A stretch of DNA of 64,000 nt, from the NCBI GenBank assembly GCA_028278555.1, contig JANQEA010000062.1, positions 1 through 64,000 on the forward strand, read 5' to 3'. Within the stretch, counting starts at the first letter, position 1. Every line of letters starts with the position of its first letter. The DNA comes from Candidatus Bipolaricaulota bacterium (lineage in GTDB: Bacteria; Bipolaricaulota; Bipolaricaulia; UBA7950; UBA9294). Under the pieces are notes generated by a model. The model did not search any database and was not told where the DNA came from. It saw nothing but the letters and a program-made list of their open reading frames with translations. This document shows positions 63,409 to 64,000 of the stretch, piece after piece. A program made the position numbers and the translations under genes.

Positions 63409-64000
63409 TCTCGCGGGCCGTCTTGCTCCTCCTCCTGCCGATCATCGCGGGTGTCTCGCTCTCCCAGCGGCGGCGGCTGTCCGCAGTCATTGGTATGGGG
63501 CTTTTCAGTCTTGTTTTGGCAGCAACGTACTTGCTGCACAGCGCGCCAGACGTTGCGGTGACGGAGGCGGCGATCGGCGCCGCGCTCGTCACGGTCATCT
63601 ACGTTCTGGCCATCCGCCGCACAGGGCGGCTGCTCGTGGTCGGCGATGAGGTTCCGGGGCTGCTCGCGCTTGAAAGCGGAGAGTTCGTCGGCCTTGAGGT
63701 CGACATTCTCAGCGGATTCGCAAGACGCCTCGGTTTGGACCTCTCGATCCAGATCGCCCCGCTGTGCGACGTCGAGACAATCCTCCTGCGTGGCGACGCC
63801 GATCTCGGCGCCGGCGGACTCTCGTCGTTGCCGTCGGTGCAGCTTCATCGAAGCCGCGAACATCTCCCGACGGCACTGGTTCACCTCTGCCCGGAGGAGG
63901 ACGGTCGTTCTGCGCCCAAGGAGGCTCCAGCCTCCGATGGCTGTGACTACCCGGGCTACTTCTCCGACCTCGTCGAGGCGTTCCAGCGCAAGGAACCGAT
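63405..64000 (+). CDS. DUF4040/MbhD-type Mrp subunit fused to solute-binding domain (partial)
   Basis: 198 codons to the window edge, no stop. Three hydrophobic helices with LAATYLLHSAPDVAVTEAAIGAAL (the DUF4040/MbhD signature of MrpB-like subunits) and VTVIYVLAIRRTG fill residues 1-75. From 77 the frame continues into sequence like the family 3 periplasmic solute-binding domain: LLVVGDEVP, GEFVGLEVDILSGFARRLGL, then TILLRGDADLGAGGLS. The binding domain would face outside after helix 3. ATG 63405 overlaps mrpG by 4 nt. Three extra Cys occur in the last 75 residues. The rest of the gene lies outside the window. Confidence 0.75.
   Translation, partial: MISRAVLLLLLPIIAGVSLSQRRRLSAVIGMGLFSLVLAATYLLHSAPDVAVTEAAIGAALVTVIYVLAIRRTGRLLVVGDEVPGLLALESGEFVGLEVDILSGFARRLGLDLSIQIAPLCDVETILLRGDADLGAGGLSSLPSVQLHRSREHLPTALVHLCPEEDGRSAPKEAPASDGCDYPGYFSDLVEAFQRKEP

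Overview
The window is GC-rich bacterial chromosome, densely coded on both strands with many 1-11 nt start/stop overlaps. It carries core housekeeping genes (dnaN, dnaE, alaS, glnS, pheS, eno, rpsA, era, gmk, cmk, tmk) and no phage, IS or CRISPR signature. Signal peptidase II, a lipoprotein and proteins ending in the C-terminal aromatic residue typical of outer-membrane barrels suggest a diderm cell. The mix of PKD domains, a caspase-like surface protein, RtcB/archease, GlnRS and an Mrp cluster would suit a deep-branching thermophile-associated lineage such as Candidatus Bipolaricaulota (OP1). That assignment is inference only.

Layout. 0-10.6 kb: tail of an unidentified protein, a HAD phosphatase, a secreted PfpI-plus-propeller protein, an acetyltransferase, an FAH-family enzyme, and a probable three-gene envelope operon (Cys-rich GEVED protein plus two paralogous membrane proteins). 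10.7-13 kb: lspA-tmk-dnaN. 13-22 kb: alaS diverging from eno-ftsB/divIC-dnaE-yvcK. 22-24.6 kb: RNA repair operon thpR-archease-rtcB, diverging from a 1449-residue beta-helix/PKD/caspase surface protein. 29-34.3 kb: a PDZ protein and the pyrimidine operon pyrK-pyrD-pyrF-pyrE-(ThyX-like)-dcd. 34.4-37.2 kb: xpt, a tautomerase and glnS. 37.3-44.1 kb: a deletion scar with two gene tails, then a tandem family of probable outer-membrane barrels (two single genes and one double-length gene). 44.2-46.6 kb: tRNA-Gln and amrB(MEMO)-yicC-gmk. 46.7-52.1 kb: amidohydrolase-ispE-cmk-plsC-rpsA-HU on the minus strand. 52.2-57.4 kb: era-diguanylate cyclase-COG3375 acetyltransferase-deoC. 57.5-62.3 kb: atpC-like-fabF, pheS, Xaa-Pro peptidase, PKD lipoprotein. 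62.4-64 kb: start of an Mrp antiporter cluster (E, F, G and a DUF4040 protein fused to a solute-binding domain), cut by the window edge.

Regulatory architecture. Many sigma70-like promoters (TTGnnn, 16-18 bp, TAnnnT) can be read by eye. In at least six genes the -10 box lies only 6-9 nt before the ATG with no Shine-Dalgarno sequence, implying leaderless mRNAs; other genes have clear AGGAGG sites. Two divergent gene pairs share or overlap one -35 hexamer. A perfect 24-bp palindrome sits between the RNA repair operon and the caspase gene. The least explained parts are the outer-membrane-like family with its double-length member and neighbouring scar, the caspase-bearing surface protein, the GDHTNV membrane-protein pair, and the Mrp/solute-binding fusion.
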